From positions 1-48,096 of the forward strand of contig FLMG01003693.1 in assembly GCA_900088475.1 (NCBI GenBank): a stretch of 48,096 nucleotides of DNA, read 5' to 3'. This DNA comes from Hyphochytrium catenoides. Taxonomy: Eukaryota > Sar > Hyphochytriomycetes > Hyphochytriales > Hyphochytriaceae. The number at the start of each line of letters is the position of its first letter. Within the stretch, counting starts at the first letter, position 1. Shown one piece after another: positions 43,900 to 48,096 of this stretch. The notes under the pieces are model-generated. The model saw nothing but the letters and a program-made list of their open reading frames with translations, made no database searches and was not told the DNA's origin. The position numbers were made by a program, and so were the translations under genes.

Positions 43900-44552
43900 T
43901 CACTCGTCTAAGCTCTCAAGCTTCTTGTCCACCTCCTGAATGATGGACTTTAGAGCTTCCCACTGCCCAAGTGTAAGTGAGATTCCTATGCGCAGAGGTT
44001 GGAAAAACTAGTGAGCGGAGGACTAGAGCTTCGCAAAATGCAAGGTCATGGACTGCTCGCAGTCGACAATGGCATATGTGACACCAAGAGTGGTGCCAGA
44101 GGCCAAAAGTCCAGAAGCATGACTCGAACAGGATGACCCTGGAAGAGGACGAACGAGTTTTACCTTTTTTGCCAGGCTTCATCGTCCCATTATCCTCATA
44201 AAACTCTCTTATATCGACCTGCCAAGACAAATTTATAAGGACGAGAACCCTAATATCTGCTTCTTGGTGCTTTCCTAACCTTACCAAGGGCTTTCCGTTA
44301 TACGCTTTGACAGTAACTCTTCGCTTCTTGCTTAGCTGCATGCATGATGAGCAGTAAAGCTGTCACCTAATAACATCGACCATTGGTAGCCGACCTAAAG
44401 ATCGCGGATACCTCGAATGCAAGGCCCTTGCCGCCTTCTACCGAAAATGACTTCACAACTGGCGACTTATTGGAGGAGCTCTCCTCTGAGCGCCGACCTT
44501 CAGGAGAGTAGGCTTCTGCGTCCTCCTGTTGAGTACGTGGCTTCTTTAACAT
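43900..44552 (-). CDS. SUB1: Transcriptional coactivator PC4/SUB1 (4 exons)
   Basis: Exons 44552-44412, 44335-44285, 44218-44164 and 43985-43900 join in phase to 110 residues. After a charged Ser-rich N-terminus (residues 1-45) comes the PC4 fold: KKRRVTVKAYNGKPLVDIRE, FYEDNGTMKPGKKGISLTLG, then QWEALKSIIQEVDKKLESL. PC4 is a dimeric single-stranded-DNA-binding coactivator of RNA polymerase II with roles in repair. The conserved block VDIREFYEDNG...PGKKGISL only appears when introns 2 and 3 are removed. The N-terminal start MLKKPRTQQED is the first ATG in frame; a short upstream ATG frame (MPKKAHTIPQ) may be an alternative first exon. Confidence 0.92.
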
Positions 44553-45737
44553 TCGACTAAGACCCTCCTGGCCATCTGTGGGATAGTGTGCGCCTTCTTC
44601 GGCATGTCGGGTATGCCTAGTGCTTTCTTGAGGTTCAGTCTAAAGACACGACAGTGAGCTTTGGTTCATCATATATGCTAGAGAAGCAACGGCAGATAGA
44701 TTTGTTCCGTATTTGACCTTGATCATAGTGGCCATGCTCTTTCACTGGAGTTCTTTTGGAACTCGGCTGCTGTAAGACAGTGTATCAACGATGAGAGAAG
44801 AATGTCTCATCAAAGAAACAGCTACTGATTCGACGATAGCTCGTCCGAAGATATACCAACAACTTCCTTCGGAGCCGTGTTGAGCACGAGACTCGATCTC
44901 CGCCAGACGCAATCAAACTATTCACTGTGTGAGGGTAGGATTTGCCATAATGCTCATCAGCATAAAGCGCTGCTAATGATAACCTGGACTGTACTCGTAC
45001 TATGAGACTTTTCTCTTCTTCTGCCGGACGCAGTTCTTCCGTGATTGAAGTTCTGAATTCTGAAGAAGTGTGATTCGTGATTCGTTTCGTATTTCGTGTC
45101 AGTAATGTAGTTCTATACTGTAGGAATTCGTACAGCAGAAAACACAGCATTGGAAGGTTCTACAGTACTGTACGAGTACATGGTCAATGTTTAGTTAGAA
45201 CGGGAAACAGAGACAACACTACATTTGATCCCTCCCATACAGTAGTTCTCAATAGCTTTTTATAAAAATGTCTCTGATCTCTGACTGATCATGGCCTTCA
45301 CTGAGTTGTGTCCTTCATCTGTTTCCCCGTTGCTCGTGGTGACGCATTCTTTCCTGCACTCACTGAGTGTCGCTGGCACGGTGGCGTTATCGTGTCTCTT
45401 CCTTCTTCCTCCAAATGGGGACATTCTCAGCCCAATCAGCCTTTCCATAATAGAAAATCATCATAGTTCGCCAGTTAAAAGTCTGGACAGCCGATCCATC
45501 ATTAGTCTAGTAAAGTTGCATCTGTCACGCTTTATGAATCATTCAATGAGGCAGCAAGAAAAGTTTCTGTCTTATACTAGCTAGAGTCCTCTGATAAAAT
45601 ATATGAAAGCCGTCCAAAGCCACTTTTGGAGTACTGGAGCGCTACGGGTGAGAGTGCAAGGCAGAGATGATGAACCACAATCCTGCCAAGAGAGAGGCAA
45701 CTATCTAAAAGACTCCATAAGTCATACTGTACATAAA
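44553..45737. other. Intergenic region
   Basis: No gene supported. A 62-codon minus frame from 45448 (MERLIGLRMSPFGGRRKRHD) and a 97-codon plus frame from 45291 overlap and cannot both be real. The palindrome TACAGTACTGTA sits at 45161-45172. Confidence 0.4.
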
Positions 45738-46483
45738 CTATTGAGATCCAGTCTTTCGGGCTCGCTTCCGAAGCTCATTCTGAAGGTCATCTTCAAAACT
45801 GCCATCATCATCTTGGAGGGCCACCGCCGTCTTATTGAGTGAAGAGGGTGGAACCTTTGGGGCTTTGGATTGTTGTTTGCTCCCGTCCTCCATTCTGAAC
45901 TTCTTCTCAGGCATTATTCCCTTCTGTTCAGCCAACTGCTGCTCTTCCTCTCCATCGGTCTCATCTCCACTGCTGTCATCTTCCGCAGGCCCCTTCCCGG
46001 CAGTTCTATGAGTTCCATCGGCGACCTTCAACTGCTTTGAAGCCCTTGCTCGAGCGGCCTTCTTTTTCTTCCTCTTGTCTGCCCGTTTTCTGGTCCGTTC
46101 CTCCGCCTCCATTTGATTAAGTTTTCTTCGCTCATCTAGAAGCTCTTGTTCTGTCTTCTGCTTGTATTCCTGCTCCATACGCTCGATCCTAAATATCTCT
46201 CTAGAAGAAGACGATTTTAGCCGACTTTAGGTTTGGGAAAACAACAGAGATGGCTGGGCAAGGCTTACTTTCTCCTGGCAGCACGGTACATGTGAAATTC
46301 CCCACTACCTGCTCCTGCAGAACTTCCGGAGACATTCTCCACTTTTTGGACTTTAAAGCCTGCAACAGGCTTTTCGGGATCTGCAGCATTCCTCCCTCCC
46401 GTAGCTTGATCATACGGTATCCGAGGCGCGACCCCACGCTCACTATTATCAGTGTAGGTCTGTACAGTCGTATATCGCCCCAT
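45738..46483 (-). CDS. PRKRIP1: PRKRIP1 homologue (DUF1168; 2 exons)
   Basis: Exons 46483-46269 and 46200-45738 join in phase to 225 residues; the intron is 68 nt. The family core is built across the splice: GSSAGAGSGEFHMYRAARRK followed by EIFRIERMEQEYKQ and a long basic helix (TRKRADKRKKKKAARARA). PRKRIP1 is a nuclear double-stranded-RNA-binding protein and a structural part of the catalytic-stage spliceosome, spanning it as a long helix. The C-terminal third is acidic/Ser-rich with EDDSSGDETDGEEEQ. The family match is clear. Confidence 0.9.
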
Positions 46484-47456
46484 CCTCTACAGCTTGGGGG
46501 CAGCACTGCTTAGCCCTAGTAGTCTGTGTTGGAAAGGTGAGACCAGGGTTGAGTTGGTCTCAATCCAATTGACCACCGCTGACGTTATAACCGAGCTCTT
46601 CGTCGCCAAGCACTTGCAGCCGTCCACAAGCTTCTTCCTGGCCTGTGGTGAAAGGATAGTGGGATTGGACGATAATGCAAGCCTAAAGATCGCGGTTCGG
46701 GGATGATGACGGAAACTCTATACTGTCTGCAGTTGCGTTGGGGAAGAGGGGTTAGCAGAGACTGCAGCCCAAGGTTCAGAAGGACACATTACCACGAGGA
46801 AGCATGGCACACTGCTCTTTCTACAATGACAAGAACTCGTTATTACAATAGCAAAAGCACATCGCTCAGACGTCGAAGGTGAGGTTGTTGCTGGCACAAT
46901 CTCAGCTGAAGCACCGTGTGGAGGAGTTACTAAGAGTTATCATAGAGTAGCCAGGTGATAATCAATACTGAAGATCCCAGACCGGCCGCATTGATTCACT
47001 TTCAAATGTCAAAATGTATGGAGAAATGGGAGAGGCACTACAGTGGTCCAGACAGGGAAAGAAAGAGAGCACAGCGGATTCTGTAGAAAGATGAAGTTCT
47101 AGGAATGATTCTTGCGGCTGACCAGCTCCTTTTACTCTACCCAAACTACCGCCGATGGAGACGATGTCAGATGTGGAGAGAAAGCTAGAGTCTCTCTGCC
47201 GATGACAGATGAAACCTCAGTTCTTGTTTACCGCCGTAGCTTTAGTAGCTTAAAGTACCTAGCCACGTCCACTATCTCCCTCATCTTGCATCAGCCATTC
47301 CATAGGAACACGATACTTCTATGAATGCACCTATAGAGCTCTTTCATGGAAGTTATAAGGCGTAGCAGAGTTAGCTGGCCCCCAGTCTACATTGACTTTG
47401 CAGGTGATTACCCACACGTGGAAGTGAGGATGCTTTTCTTCATAAGCCCTAAATAG
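46484..47456. other. Region with weak plus-strand coding signal
   Basis: Plus-strand frames at 46520-46706 (SIQLTTADVITELFVAKHLQ, then FFLACGERIVGLDDN) and at about 46760-46951 (GHITTRKHGTLLFLQ; ELVITIAKAHRSDVEGEVVA) look protein-like, the first with a ubiquitin-like feel, but no ATG or in-phase splice ties them together. If real this would be a gene divergent from PRKRIP1. The part after 46960 shows nothing. Confidence 0.3.
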
Positions 47457-48096
47457 CTGCATCAGTGAAGGGTCTTAAGGATCGGATAGGCACTACTCTC
47501 AACATTATGCAGGACATAGACGCTGAAACTTCACACTCTACATCAAGCCCTTCACGAGAAACCGAACCGTCAGCCGGTACGAGATCATCATCCCAGATCG
47601 CAGTCTCCCAGAGCCAGCAAGGATCTATGGCTGAGGGACCTAGCATGCGGGAAACTACTTTGGAAGAACCAAGTGGTATGTCAACTAAGCGTACTGGCTC
47701 TGCGTCAGCGCAAGCTGAAAAGAGAAAAGCGTTAGAAGTGAAGAACAAACAGAAAGACATGCCCGGTGCTGTTGTGGCGTTAGGAACGCGGACCACAAAT
47801 GACGGCCATGTGACTGGGAATGCCAACGATTCCAGCACATCCAAGAATCGAAAAGAGCTCCAGAGCGAAAAAGAGCTTAACGGAGCCATTGACTTAGCAT
47901 TATCAGGGTCAGACTCGGATGAACTTTCAGGCTCTGAGACCGGTGACCAGGGTCGAAGACAAAAGGAAAAAGTGCCACTCATCCAAGAAGAAGACACCTT
48001 GGTAGCAGAAATTGGTATGGATCTCGAAGATGCTATCATTGCAAAGGCAAGTGCTGCCGAAAGAGACCAAGTACGCGATCTTGGAAGAGACCCAGA
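47457..48096 (+). CDS. Partial Ser/Glu-rich coding region running off the edge
   Basis: A plus frame is open from 47457 (just after a TAG) to the window end, over 210 codons. The first ATG is at 47508 (MQDIDAETSHSTSSPSRETE). The product is Ser/Thr/Glu/Lys-rich and disordered, with KRKALEVKNKQKDM, an acidic LSGSDSDELSGSETGDQ patch and an amphipathic end (LVAEIGMDLEDAIIAKASAA). It resembles the N-terminal tail of a nuclear or chromatin protein whose domains lie beyond the window. No family recognised. Confidence 0.6.

Noticed and set aside
47449-48039. A 196-codon minus frame at the right edge
   Set aside because: The opposite plus frame is longer, runs to the edge and has a hydrophilic nuclear-protein composition; the minus product is a Ser/Phe/Val-rich mirror of it.
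1-48096. CRISPR arrays, transposons, rRNA genes or bacterial operons
   Set aside because: No regularly spaced repeats, transposase-like frames, terminal inverted repeats or rRNA sequence were seen on either strand.

Overview
This is a stretch of nuclear DNA from a eukaryote, probably a single-celled one with a compact genome. Most recognisable genes are split by GT-AG introns of about 40-100 nt, with a few at 32-45 nt. Genes lie close together on both strands; there are no operons, ribosome binding sites or prokaryotic signals. The cytosolic HSP90 looks most like stramenopile/alveolate (SAR-type) or algal HSP90s to my eye, so I lean towards a SAR-type protist or alga. I cannot name the organism. 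A 54-base N run at 23035-23088 marks an assembly gap inside a gene.

Layout. 0.8-3.2 kb: a PDZ plus UBA protein (+). 3.5-4.4 kb: an SDF2-type MIR-domain ER protein (-). 5.4-6.2 kb: a coiled-coil protein (-). 7.0-7.3 kb and 7.5-8.0 kb: two small unknown genes, tail to tail. 8-11.5 kb: weak signal only, with a possible 60-residue membrane protein. 11.5-11.9 kb: LYRM2-like LYR protein (+). 12.0-13.0 kb: a homologue of the cell-death regulator Aven (-). 13.6-13.9 kb: small unknown gene (-). 14.8-16.1 kb: intronless TolB-like beta-propeller (-). 18.1-20.6 kb: intronless secreted glycoside-hydrolase-like protein (+). 22.1-22.6 kb: unknown gene (+), tail to tail with an F-box/XPA-like zinc-finger gene (-) that crosses the assembly gap. 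24.5-25.1 kb: weak gene (-). 25.6-26.9 kb: protein-L-isoaspartate methyltransferase (-). 29.4-31.0 kb: unidentified multi-exon gene (-), head to head with intronless HSP90 (31.1-33.2 kb, +) across only 63 bp. 33.5-34.8 kb: seven-pass THH1/TOM1/TOM3-type membrane protein (-). 35.8-37.2 kb: signal-anchored protein ending in a GCK domain (-). 37.8-38.0 kb: possible small LYR/SDHAF1-like gene (+). 38.2-39.2 kb: cytidine deaminase and a small prolyl-4-hydroxylase-like protein (both -). 39.4-41.4 kb: ten-exon Rubisco-LSMT-type SET methyltransferase (+). 42.5-43.7 kb: MEF2-type MADS-box factor (+). 43.9-44.6 kb: PC4/SUB1 coactivator (-). 45.7-46.5 kb: PRKRIP1 homologue (-). 47.5 kb to the edge: an incomplete low-complexity coding region (+).

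The genes are mostly housekeeping and do not form one pathway. Recurring themes are proteostasis (HSP90, SDF2, F-box, PDZ-UBA, PIMT), transcription (MEF2-type, PC4), RNA processing (PRKRIP1) and mitochondrial assembly (LYRM2, possibly SDHAF1-like). The most unusual items are the GCK fusion protein, the F-box/XPA-like zinc-finger protein, the Aven homologue, and the intronless secreted hydrolase and propeller genes, which stand out against intron-rich neighbours. Exon joins were built by hand from splice signals and reading-phase agreement, so they are predictions.
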